A stretch of DNA of 64,000 nucleotides from Actinomycetes bacterium (GTDB lineage Bacteria; Actinomycetota; Actinomycetes; DATJPE01). The translations under genes were made by a program, and so were the position numbers. The stretch's first letter is position 1, and each line of letters opens with the position of its first letter. Location of the stretch: contig DATJPE010000003.1 of NCBI GenBank assembly GCA_035506535.1, positions 1 through 64,000 on the forward strand. The letters run 5' to 3'. The notes below the pieces were generated by a model, which searched no databases, was not told the DNA's origin, and saw only the letters and a program-made list of their open reading frames with translations. Below, piece after piece: positions 44,078 through 52,589 of this stretch.

Positions 44078-45265
44078 ATGAGCGCGGCGGAGGGCGTGCT
44101 GGACCTGCTGGCGGCCCTGGCGCCGGTCGGCCGCGACGCGCGTACCGGGGGGTATGACCGCCCGGGTTTCGGCACAGCCGAGCGGGAGTGCCGGGAGTGG
44201 TTCCTCGACGAGGCGCGCCGGCGCGACCTGCAGGTGGAACGCGACGGCAACGGCAACCTCGTCGCGTGGTGGCGGACCGGACCACCCGCCGTCGGCGGCG
44301 TGGTGACCGGCAGCCACCTCGACTCGGTTCCGCAGGGCGGGGCCTTCGACGGCCCGCTCGGGGTCACCTCCGCGCTGGCCGCCGTCGACGTGCTGCGCGA
44401 GCGCGGAGCGACCCCCCGCCGTCCGCTCGGGGTGGCGGTCTTCGCCGAGGAGGAAGGGTCCCGCTTCGGGCTGGCCTGCCTCGGTTCGCGCCTCCTGTCG
44501 GGCGCGCTCCCCCCGGCTCGGCTGCGGGATCTGCGGGACCGGGACGGCCGCACCGCCGCCGACGCGCTCGCCGAGCTGGACCTGCCCGCTCCTCCCGGCC
44601 CGGCGGACCTGCTCCAGACCCCGAGCGCGTTCGTCGAGCTGCACGTCGAGCAGGGCAGGGATCTCGTGGACCGAGGAGCGGCGGTGGCGGTGGCGACCGC
44701 GATCCGTCCGCACGGGCGCTGGCGGCTGGACCTGCCCGGGCGGGCCGACCACGCCGGTACCACCGCGCTCGCCGACCGCGACGACCCGATGCTGCACCTC
44801 GCCGACGCCGTGCTGGCCGCACGCCAGGAGGCCGAGGCCGCCGCCGCCCTCGCCACGGTCGGTCGCGTCCACGTCGAGCCGAACGCCACCAACGCCATCC
44901 CGAGCCTGGTCCGCGCCTGGCTCGACGTGCGAGGAGCGGACGAGACGTCCGTGCGGGCCGTGGTCACGGGCGTCGGCGCGGCGGCGGGCGTCGAGCCGGT
45001 CGAGGAGTCGTGGTCGCCCGAGACGAGGTTCCCGGAGCAGCTGCGGGAGCGGCTGGCCGCCACGCTGGGCGGCGTACCGCGCATCCCGACCGGCGCGGGC
45101 CACGACGCCGGGGTGCTGGCGGCGGCCGGTGTCCCGGCTGCGATGATCTTCGTGCGCAACCCGTCGGGGGTCAGCCACTCCCCCGTCGAGCACGCGGAGC
45201 CCGGCGACTGCGTGAGCGGCGTCCTGGCCCTCGCCGACGTCCTCGAGGAGCTCGCATGCCGGTGA
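44078..45265 (+). CDS. M20-family amidohydrolase (AllC/HyuC type) within the hut operon
   Basis: The 395-residue zinc peptidase-like hydrolase has VVTGSHLDSVPQGGAFDG (metal His/Asp), FAEEEGSRFG (catalytic Glu pair), FVELHVEQG, PGRADHAGTT and a C-terminal VSHSPVEH. It is usually named allantoate or N-carbamoyl amino-acid amidohydrolase. Here it starts 2 bases after hutU and overlaps hutF by 10 bases. HutF makes N-formylglutamate and no HutG is present, so it may be the N-formylglutamate amidohydrolase (inference). Confidence 0.88.
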   Translation: MSAAEGVLDLLAALAPVGRDARTGGYDRPGFGTAERECREWFLDEARRRDLQVERDGNGNLVAWWRTGPPAVGGVVTGSHLDSVPQGGAFDGPLGVTSALAAVDVLRERGATPRRPLGVAVFAEEEGSRFGLACLGSRLLSGALPPARLRDLRDRDGRTAADALAELDLPAPPGPADLLQTPSAFVELHVEQGRDLVDRGAAVAVATAIRPHGRWRLDLPGRADHAGTTALADRDDPMLHLADAVLAARQEAEAAAALATVGRVHVEPNATNAIPSLVRAWLDVRGADETSVRAVVTGVGAAAGVEPVEESWSPETRFPEQLRERLAATLGGVPRIPTGAGHDAGVLAAAGVPAAMIFVRNPSGVSHSPVEHAEPGDCVSGVLALADVLEELACR

Positions 45266-46599
45266 CGTCGTGGTGGTGCGAGCTCGCCTGGCTCGGTGGC
45301 GAGGCACCCGCGTCCGGGGTGGTCCTCAGCGCCGAGGACGGCCGCTTCACCACGGTCGAGACCGGTGTGCTGCGTCCTCCCGCGGGAGCGACCACGCTGC
45401 GCGGGCTGGTGCTGCCCGGCCTCGCGAACGTGCACAGCCACGCCTTCCACCGGGCGCTTCGCGGCCGCGCGTTGCCGGCCGAGGGGACCTTCTGGACGTG
45501 GCGGACCGGGATGTACGCCGTCGCCGAGCGCCTCGACCCCGACCGGATGCTCGCACTGGCCCGCGCGACGTACGCGGAGATGGCGCTGGCGGGCATCACC
45601 TGCGTGGGTGAGTTCCATTACCTGCACCACGACGGCGACGGGCAGCCGTACGCCGACCCGAACGCGATGTCCGCCGCCCTGGCGACCGCTGCCGCGGAGG
45701 CCGGCATCCGGCTCACCTTGCTCGACACCTGCTACCTGTCCGCGGGCTTCGGCGAGCCCCTCGCGGGGGTCCAGCGACGCTTCTCCGACGGTACGGCCGG
45801 GGCCTGGGCCGCGCGGGTGGACGGCTTCCACGCCGGGGAGTCGGTGCGCCTCGGTGCCGCGGTCCACTCGGTGCGCGCGGTGCCCGCGGCTGACGCGGAG
45901 GTGGTCGCCGAGTGGGCTCGCAGCCGCGAGGCCCCGCTGCATGTGCACGTCTCCGAGCAGCCGGCGGAGAACGCGGCGTGCGAGCAGGCGTACGGCTCCA
46001 CCCCCACCGCCTGGCTGCACGAGCGCGGCGTGCTGGGGCCCCGCACCACGGCCGTGCACGCGACGCACCTCACCGACGACGACCTAGAGCTGCTGGCCAT
46101 GACCGGCACGCGCATCGGGCTGTGCCCGACCACCGAGCGTGACCTCGCCGACGGCATCGGCGCGTTCGGGCGGATGCGAGCGGCCGGGATCCCGCTCGCC
46201 GTGGGCAGCGACAGCCAGGCGGTCATCGACCTGCTCGAGGAGACGCGGCTGGTCGAGGGGTACGAGCGGCTGCGGACCGGCATCCGCGGCCACTTCAGCG
46301 CAGCCGAACTGCTCACCATCGCGACCGCGAGCGGTCACGCGGCCCTGGGCTGGCCGGAGGCCGGCGGTCTCGCCGTGGGGGCGGTCGCCGACCTCGTGGC
46401 CGTTGACCTGACGAGCGTGCGTACGTCCGGCGGCGCGGACGCGGACGCGCTGGCCGTGGCGCTCGCGGCGGCGACCGCCGCCGATGTTCGTGAGGTGGTG
46501 GTGAGCGGGCGCACCGTGGTCCGCGAGGGACACCACGTGCTCCTCGGCGACGTCGCCCCGATGCTGCAGGCAGCCATCGAGGCCGTCGTGTCCCGCTGA
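45256..46599 (+). CDS. hutF: Formimidoylglutamate deiminase
   Basis: The 447-residue amidohydrolase has LANVHSHAFHRALRG (metal His), GEFHYLHH, PLHVHVSEQPAENA, VHATHLT and VGSDSQAVIDLLEE (metal Asp). It converts N-formimidoylglutamate to N-formylglutamate and ammonia. The ATG at 45256 lies inside the end of the M20 gene (10-base overlap). After this gene the hut group is interrupted for about 2.5 kb before hutI. Confidence 0.94.
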   Translation: MPVTSWWCELAWLGGEAPASGVVLSAEDGRFTTVETGVLRPPAGATTLRGLVLPGLANVHSHAFHRALRGRALPAEGTFWTWRTGMYAVAERLDPDRMLALARATYAEMALAGITCVGEFHYLHHDGDGQPYADPNAMSAALATAAAEAGIRLTLLDTCYLSAGFGEPLAGVQRRFSDGTAGAWAARVDGFHAGESVRLGAAVHSVRAVPAADAEVVAEWARSREAPLHVHVSEQPAENAACEQAYGSTPTAWLHERGVLGPRTTAVHATHLTDDDLELLAMTGTRIGLCPTTERDLADGIGAFGRMRAAGIPLAVGSDSQAVIDLLEETRLVEGYERLRTGIRGHFSAAELLTIATASGHAALGWPEAGGLAVGAVADLVAVDLTSVRTSGGADADALAVALAAATAADVREVVVSGRTVVREGHHVLLGDVAPMLQAAIEAVVSR

Positions 46600-46700
46600 C
46601 GCGGGCGAGGCGTCACAATCGGACATCTGGTCAAGCGGCTGCACGGCGTGCCGCGTGAAAGCGACGCGTGGAGACGAAGCGGAACCGGATCGGGGGATCC

Positions 46701-47267
46701 ATGTGGTCGAAAGCTCGTCGAGGTGTCACCTGCTGGCTGCTCGCCGCGACGGTACTCAGCGGCTGTGCTGGCGCTTCCTCAGGAGCTGGGTCTCCCTGGG
46801 GCGCACGGGCAGGCAAGCCCCCGCTGCCCCGCGTCGGATACAGGTCGTGGGAATGGACCTTCCCGCCGTCTGCGACCAGCAGCGCGTCTCTGGTCGTCAT
46901 CCTCCACAACCGGACGAAGGAGCCGTATCGGGTCGATCGGATCAGCCTGTCGAAGGCCCCCGGGAGCACGATCGTTCGGAGCTGGGCGGTTCCCATCACT
47001 GGCTATCTGTCGATGGGGTCCGACAACACCTACCCACCCAAGCTGGACCTGCAGGTCCCCCGCCTTCGGAGACAGTGGGCCGGCCGGGCGCGAGCCGAGG
47101 GGTTCACCGTCGAACCGGGCCAGGAAGTGGACGTGGTCATCGGCGTGAAGCTGACGGGGCACGATGCCACCATCGGCGGCATCACGGTCTACTTCACGTG
47201 GGAGGGCGAGGCCCTGAGCTACGACCCCAGGCTCTCCTTCGTCGTCGGCACACCGACACCCGTCTGA
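46701..47267 (+). CDS. Hypothetical lipoprotein
   Basis: The 188-residue protein has a signal peptide ending in the lipobox LSGC (Cys22), then a beta-rich domain (SLVVILHNRTKEPYRVDRI; EVDVVIGVKLTGHDATIGG). The fold resembles small Ig-like lipoproteins; no family is recognised. I use ATG 46701 after GGGGGA; GTG 46668 adds 11 residues. Its codon use and base composition appear slightly less GC-rich than the hut genes, consistent with acquisition. Confidence 0.7.
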   Translation: MWSKARRGVTCWLLAATVLSGCAGASSGAGSPWGARAGKPPLPRVGYRSWEWTFPPSATSSASLVVILHNRTKEPYRVDRISLSKAPGSTIVRSWAVPITGYLSMGSDNTYPPKLDLQVPRLRRQWAGRARAEGFTVEPGQEVDVVIGVKLTGHDATIGGITVYFTWEGEALSYDPRLSFVVGTPTPV

Positions 47268-47355
47268 GCCAGGCGGGCGGACTCGGTCCTCCGCTCACCC
47301 GACGGGCGAGGCGCCGAAAACCGTTGTGGTCATTGGAGATTCTTCAACATGAGGG

Positions 47356-47384
47356 TTGACTCCACCGATCCCGATCGCTAGTGT
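47356..47384 (+). promoter_or_regulatory. Promoter of the DUF222/HNH gene
   Basis: TTGACT (47356-47361) and TAGTGT (47379-47384) are spaced by exactly 17 bases. The -10 box is only 6 bases from the start codon, so the transcript would be leaderless or nearly so. Confidence 0.75.
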
Positions 47385-47398
47385 GGACATATGTTCGA
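47384..47398. promoter_or_regulatory. SOS (LexA) box-like palindrome over the start codon
   Basis: TGGACATATGTTCGA differs by one core base from the actinobacterial SOS box GAACATATGTTC. It overlaps the end of the -10 region and the ATG at 47391. From memory, several 13E12-type DUF222/HNH genes of M. tuberculosis carry LexA-bound SOS boxes. Confidence 0.65.
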
Positions 47399-49089
47399 AG
47401 CGGTGGAGGAGATCTCCCCAGCGGAGCTCGAGGCGCTCGTCGCGCAGGGGCCGCCGGACTTCTCCGACGCGCCGTACGCCTATCCGCCCGAGGAGTTCCT
47501 GACGTTCATCGGCGTGGAGCCGGCCCGCTCGGTGCTGGACGCCCGCGAGACGACCGGAGTCATCCCGACCGGCGTCACCGCGTTCGCCGAACTTGCAGCC
47601 ATGGACCCTCGTCTCCTCGACGGGCACGACCGCGTCGAGTACGTGAGCGCCATCGAGGCCCAGCGTGCCCACCTCGACTCCCTGCTCCTGGCGGGAGTGC
47701 ACGCGCTGGGCCAGCCGGAGCCGGCCACCGCGGCGACGGCCGCCCCGGACGATGGCGTCCGGCTCGAGCTGACCCGCCTTGCCCTGGGCTCCTCGGAGCA
47801 GTACGCCGGATCGCGCATCCTGCTGGCGGACGCGCTCGCGACCCGGTTGCCGGTCACCCGCGCCATGCTGACGGAAGGTCGCATCCCGACGATCAAGGCG
47901 GCCATCGTCGTCGAGCTCACCGGTCCGCTCTCCGACGAGGAGTGCGCAACCGCCGAGGCACGCGTGTTCCCGCGAGGCCTGTCGCAGACGTCGGCGTCCT
48001 TCCGCCGCAGCGTCCGCCGGGTCGTACGTGCGCTGCGGCCGGACCTGTTCGTCGAACGGGTCGAGCGGGCCATCCCGCACGAGACCCGCGTGACGTGCTG
48101 GGACGACGACACCGGCTTCTCCCGCATGATGCTCACCGGACCCACCGCCGTGGTCCGCCCCATTGTCCAGGCCGTCCGCGACGAGGCACGTGCGCAGCAC
48201 GCGGCGGCGACACGGGCTGGTCAGCCGAGACAGCCGATCGGGATGCGCGAGCTCGCCGCACTCTGGCGCTGGGCGACCACCGCGCACCTCGACCGCCACG
48301 CCGCAGGCCCGCAGGAAGGGACCGACGTCGGGTCGTGCCGAACGTGCTGCGCCAACCTGCTCGCCGGACAGCGACCTGTCAGCCGATGGGTCTGCGGACC
48401 CAGTCGACGTCGCATGGCTCGTCGCCGACCAGCTCGGCCAGCCGCGCAGCGCGCGAGAGCTGGCCCGTTGCTCCGAGTCCCGAACCACCGGCGATCCTCC
48501 CGAACCCCCGCCCGACTCGGCGCCCACGCTCGCCGACCCTCCTCCCGCTGACATCTGGAACCCGGCGGGCTTCCCCCGTGGCGCGCCACAGGTTCGCCTC
48601 GACCTGATCATGGAGCTGCCCGACCTCCTCGCCCTCCAGCAGGATCCGGGTGCCGGCATCGGAGTGCTCAAGGGCATCGGCGAGATCCCAGCGGACCTCG
48701 GGCGGGCACTCGCCGTGGACGCGAGATGGCGCCGGCTGCTCGTCCAGCCAACGACCGGGCAGCTCCTCGACCTGGGCCGGAAGCAGTACCGACCCTCGCG
48801 CGCTCTGCGCGACTACCTCATGGCTTCGGTCGCCGAGTGTCGCGGTGCCTATTGCACGCGCACCCCCTGGGAGATCGACCACGCCACGGACTGGACGCTG
48901 GGCGGGCGGACCGACCGCGACAACCTCTCGCCGTACTGCACGCACACCCATCACCTCAAGACGTTCCTCGGGTTCACGGCGACGGCGGCGCCGGACGGCA
49001 CGCGCACCTGGACGACGCCGGGCGGCAACTCCTACGAGAAGCCCCCGGACGACGTGCGCACCACCCGCTACGGCACCACCGGCGCTTGA
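47391..49089 (+). pseudogene. DUF222/HNH endonuclease gene with an internal frameshift
   Basis: The N-terminal frame (MFEAVEEISPAELEALV; RLPVTRAMLTEGRIPTIKAA; DLFVERVERAIP) is a DUF222/13E12 domain running to about 48300. It then degenerates and stops at 48551. The matching C-terminal part continues in another frame to 49089, with [20 protein letters not shown] and an HNH domain ([29 protein letters not shown]). The two halves would join through one shift between about 48300 and 48400. It is a recent mutation, a sequencing error or programmed frameshifting. It sits between hutF and hutI. Confidence 0.75.
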
Positions 49090-49126
49090 GCACCGGCATC
49101 GCACCGGGCGGGCGTACAGTCCGGGC

Positions 49127-50323
49127 GTGCCTGCCCCGGACCTCGGCCACGGGACGAGCCCGTTCGCCGTGGTGTTCACCAACATCGGCGAGCTCGTGAC
49201 CTGCGACGCCAACATCGGCGAGGGGATCCTCGGCGTCCACCGCGACGCGGCGCTCGTGGTCGAGGACGGCCGCGTTGCCTGGCTGGGTCCCAGCGGCGAC
49301 GCCCCCGCAGCGGACCGCCGCGTCGACGTGGCCGGGCGGGCCGTGCTGCCGGGATGGGTCGACAGCCACGCCCACCTCGTCTTCGCGGGGGATCGCGCCG
49401 AGGAGTTCGCCGCGCGGATGGCGGGACGGGCATACTCCGCCGGCGGGATCCGCACCACCGTCGCAGCGACCCGGGCCGCCGGTGACGACGTGCTGCGAGG
49501 GACGCTGACCCGCCTCGTCGCCGAGGCGCTGCGCCAGGGGACGACGACGATCGAGTGCAAGAGCGGGTATGGCCTGACGGTCGAGGACGAGGCGCGGTCC
49601 GTGCGGATCGCGGCCGAGGTGACGACCGAGACGACCTACCTCGGCGCGCACGTCGTGCCGCCGGACATCGACACCCAGTCCTACCTCGAGCTGCTCACCG
49701 GGCCGATGCTCGACGCGTGCGCTCCCCATGCCCGGTTCGTGGACGCCTTCGTCGAACGCGGCGCCTTCGACGCCGACCAGGCTCGCTCGGTGCTGACTGC
49801 GGGAATCGACCGCGGGCTGCTGCCCAAGGTCCATGCGAACCAGCTCGGCCCGGGACCGGGAGTGGCTTTGGCGGTGGAGGTCGCGGCCGTCTCCGCGGAC
49901 CACTGCACGCACCTGTCGCGCGCTGACGTCGACGCGCTGGCGGGCTCCGCCACGATCGCGACGCTGCTCCCAGGTGCGGAGTTCTCCACGCGCTCGCCCT
50001 ATCCGGACGCACGCGCCCTGATCGATGCGGGCGCCACCGTGGCCCTGGCGACCGACTGCAACCCCGGGTCGAGCTACACGACGAGCATGCCCCTCTGCGT
50101 CGCCCTCGCGGTCCGCGAGATGCGGATGAGCGTCGAGGAGGCGATCTGGTCGGCGACCGAAGGCGGCGCCAGGGCGTTGCGGCGTGACGACGTCGGCCGG
50201 CTCACCCCAGGGGCCCGTGCCGACCTACAGGTGCTGGACGCTCCTACCGCCACGCACGTGGCCTATCGCCCCGGCGTACCGCTCGTGCACCAGGTCTGGC
50301 GCGGCGGGGAGCGGGTCGTCTGA
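49127..50323 (+). CDS. hutI: Imidazolonepropionase
   Basis: The 398-residue amidohydrolase has [16 protein letters not shown] (metal His), IECKSGYGL (substrate loop), [18 protein letters not shown], and [15 protein letters not shown] (metal Asp). It opens the imidazolone ring to formimidoylglutamate. It starts GTG 49127, 38 bases after the disrupted HNH gene, and is convergent with hutH. Confidence 0.96.
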   Translation: MPAPDLGHGTSPFAVVFTNIGELVTCDANIGEGILGVHRDAALVVEDGRVAWLGPSGDAPAADRRVDVAGRAVLPGWVDSHAHLVFAGDRAEEFAARMAGRAYSAGGIRTTVAATRAAGDDVLRGTLTRLVAEALRQGTTTIECKSGYGLTVEDEARSVRIAAEVTTETTYLGAHVVPPDIDTQSYLELLTGPMLDACAPHARFVDAFVERGAFDADQARSVLTAGIDRGLLPKVHANQLGPGPGVALAVEVAAVSADHCTHLSRADVDALAGSATIATLLPGAEFSTRSPYPDARALIDAGATVALATDCNPGSSYTTSMPLCVALAVREMRMSVEEAIWSATEGGARALRRDDVGRLTPGARADLQVLDAPTATHVAYRPGVPLVHQVWRGGERVV

Positions 50324-50330
50324 CGCAGGC

Positions 50331-51872
50331 TCAGACGAGGGGACCCGTCACCGACTCCGCGGCGTCCAGCAGCGACCCGTCCATGACGAGCGCCACCGTC
50401 GCCTCGATCTCCGGGGACAGGTGGCGGTCCGGACCCGGACCCGCGACCTCGCGGCGAAGCGCGGCCCGGACCGCACCCGTCGCGGCCGCGGGCTCCAGCG
50501 GTGCGCGCAGGTCGAGGGCTCGAGCGGCGGAGAGGATCTCGATGGCGAGCACGCGGGCGAGCCCGTCCACGGCCCGGCGGAGCTTGAGCCCGGCGGCCCA
50601 GCCCATCGAGACGTGGTCCTCCTGCATGGCCGAGGACGGGATGGAGTCCACGCTGGCCGGCACGGCCAGCCGCTTCATCTCCGAGACGATGCCGGCCTGG
50701 GTGTACTGCGCGATCATGTGCCCGGAGTCCACGCCCGGGTCGCCGGCGAGGAACGGCGGCAGGCCCTGGGAGCGCGCGACGTCGAGCATCCGGTCGGTAC
50801 GCCGCTCCGCGATCGACGCGACGTCGGCCGCCACGATCGCGAGGAAGTCCAGCGCGTAGGCGACCGGAGCACCGTGGAAGTTGCCGTTGGACTCAACCCG
50901 GCCATCGGGCAGCACCACGGGGTTGTCGATCGCCGCGGCGAGCTCGCGGGCGGCGACCATACGCGCGTGCGCGAGGGTGTCGCGGGCTGCACCGCTCACC
51001 TGCGGGGCGCAGCGCAGGGAGTAGGCGTCCTGCACCCTGGTGTCCTCCGGCCCGCGATGGCTGGCCACGATCGGCGAGCCGGCCAGCAGGGCGCGCATGT
51101 TCGCCGCGGCGTCGCGCTGCCCGGGGTGTGGCCGCAGCGCCTGCAGATCGGCCGCGAACACCCGGTCGGTGCCGAGCAAAGCCTCGACGCTCATCGCGGC
51201 GGAGATGTCGGCGACCTTGAGCAGGGCGTCGAGGTCGTGGCAGGCCAGCACCAGCATGGCGAGCATGCCGTCGGTGCCGTTGAGCAGGGCGAGCCCCTCC
51301 TTCTCGGTGAGCTCGACGGGGACGAGGCCGTGCGCGGCCAGGGCCGCCGCGGCCGGAACGAGGGTGGCGTCGGTCTCGTGCACCTCGCCCTCGCCCATGA
51401 GGGCCAGCGCCACGTGCGCGAGCGGGGCCAGGTCGCCCGAGCAGCCCAGGCTGCCGTAGGTCCGGACCACCGGGGTCAACCCGCTGGACAGCAGGTCGCA
51501 CAGGGCCTGTGCCGTCCCCGGACGTACCCCGGTGCGTCCGCTGGCGAGCGTGCGCAGCCGCAGGAGCATCAACCCGCGGACGACCTCCCGGTCCACCTCC
51601 GGCCCGGAGCTCGCGGCGTGCGAGCGGACCAGGCTGCGCTGCAGCTGCCGGCGGCTCTCGACGGGGATGTGCCGGGTGGCGAGGGCCCCGAACCCGGTCG
51701 AGATCCCGTACGCCGGGACGTCGGACACCGCCAGTGCCTCGACCCGGGCTCGCGACGCCGACAGCGCCTCCACCGCGCTCGGCGCGAGGCGGACGCCCGC
51801 GCCGCCTCGAGCCACCGCCACCACGTCCGCCTCGGCGAGTGCGGACCCGTCCACGACCACGGTGTCGACCAT
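50331..51872 (-). CDS. hutH: Histidine ammonia-lyase
   Basis: The 513-residue MIO-enzyme has an early active Tyr (VPAYGISTGFG), the prosthetic-group segment TYGSLGCSGDLAPLAHVAL, where Cys-Ser-Gly replaces the more usual Ala-Ser-Gly, and NPVVLPDGRVESNGNFHG. It removes ammonia from histidine to give urocanate. It is convergent with hutI, 7 bases apart, so the hut genes form two opposed units. I start at ATG 51872; an ATG at 51890 is possible. Confidence 0.95.
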   Translation of the reverse strand: MVDTVVVDGSALAEADVVAVARGGAGVRLAPSAVEALSASRARVEALAVSDVPAYGISTGFGALATRHIPVESRRQLQRSLVRSHAASSGPEVDREVVRGLMLLRLRTLASGRTGVRPGTAQALCDLLSSGLTPVVRTYGSLGCSGDLAPLAHVALALMGEGEVHETDATLVPAAAALAAHGLVPVELTEKEGLALLNGTDGMLAMLVLACHDLDALLKVADISAAMSVEALLGTDRVFAADLQALRPHPGQRDAAANMRALLAGSPIVASHRGPEDTRVQDAYSLRCAPQVSGAARDTLAHARMVAARELAAAIDNPVVLPDGRVESNGNFHGAPVAYALDFLAIVAADVASIAERRTDRMLDVARSQGLPPFLAGDPGVDSGHMIAQYTQAGIVSEMKRLAVPASVDSIPSSAMQEDHVSMGWAAGLKLRRAVDGLARVLAIEILSAARALDLRAPLEPAAATGAVRAALRREVAGPGPDRHLSPEIEATVALVMDGSLLDAAESVTGPLV

Positions 51873-51911
51873 GCGCCCATCCAAGCCCACGTCGGGCCTG
51901 GGCGGGCGAGG

Positions 51912-52589
51912 CTATGCCTCGAAGCGGTAGCCCATGCCGGGCTCGGTGATGAGGTACCGGGGCCGGGCGGGCTCGGGCTCGAGCTTGCGCCGCAGCTGCT
52001 GCATGTACACCCGCAGGTAGTTGGTCTCCCGACCGTAGGCCGGCCCCCACACCTCCTGGAGGAGGGGCTTCTGGAAGACCAGCCGTCCCCGGTTGCGGAC
52101 CAGCACCTCGAGCAGTCGCCACTCGGTCGGGGTGAGGTGGACGTCGTGGCCGTCGCGCACGACCCGCCTCGAGGGCAGGTCGATGGTGAAGTCGGCCGTG
52201 ACCAGGACGAGGTCGGACTCGGCGACGGGCGCGGTGCGCCGCAGGGCCGCACGCAGCCGGGCGAGCAGCTCGTCCATGGCGAAGGGCTTGGTCACGTAGT
52301 CGTCGGCACCGGCGTCCAGCGCCTCCACCTTGTCGTCGCTGGTCGCCCGGGCGGAGAGCACGACGATCGGCACGTCGGACCAGCCGCGCAGCCCGGCGAT
52401 CACCTCGGTGCCGTCGAGGTCAGGCAGCCCGAGGTCGAGCAGGACGACGTCAGGGTGGTGGGTGGCGGCCAGGTCGAGCGCGGTACGCCCGTCCGGGGCG
52501 ACGTCGACCTCGTAGTGGCGAGCGCGCAGGTTGATGGCCAGGGCCCGCGCGATCGGGGGCTCGTCCTCCACCACCAGGACCCGGGTCAC
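51912..52589 (-). CDS. kdpE: KdpE response regulator
   Basis: The 225-residue OmpR-type regulator has an N-terminal receiver (acidic EDEPP; phospho-Asp in VVLLDLGLPDLDG; conserved Lys in TKPFAMDELL) and a C-terminal winged helix (LTPTEWRLLEVLVRN; RYLITEPGMGYRF). It is the partner of KdpD, with a GTGA overlap. No kdpFABC operon is in the window. Confidence 0.94.
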   Translation of the reverse strand: MTRVLVVEDEPPIARALAINLRARHYEVDVAPDGRTALDLAATHHPDVVLLDLGLPDLDGTEVIAGLRGWSDVPIVVLSARATSDDKVEALDAGADDYVTKPFAMDELLARLRAALRRTAPVAESDLVLVTADFTIDLPSRRVVRDGHDVHLTPTEWRLLEVLVRNRGRLVFQKPLLQEVWGPAYGRETNYLRVYMQQLRRKLEPEPARPRYLITEPGMGYRFEA

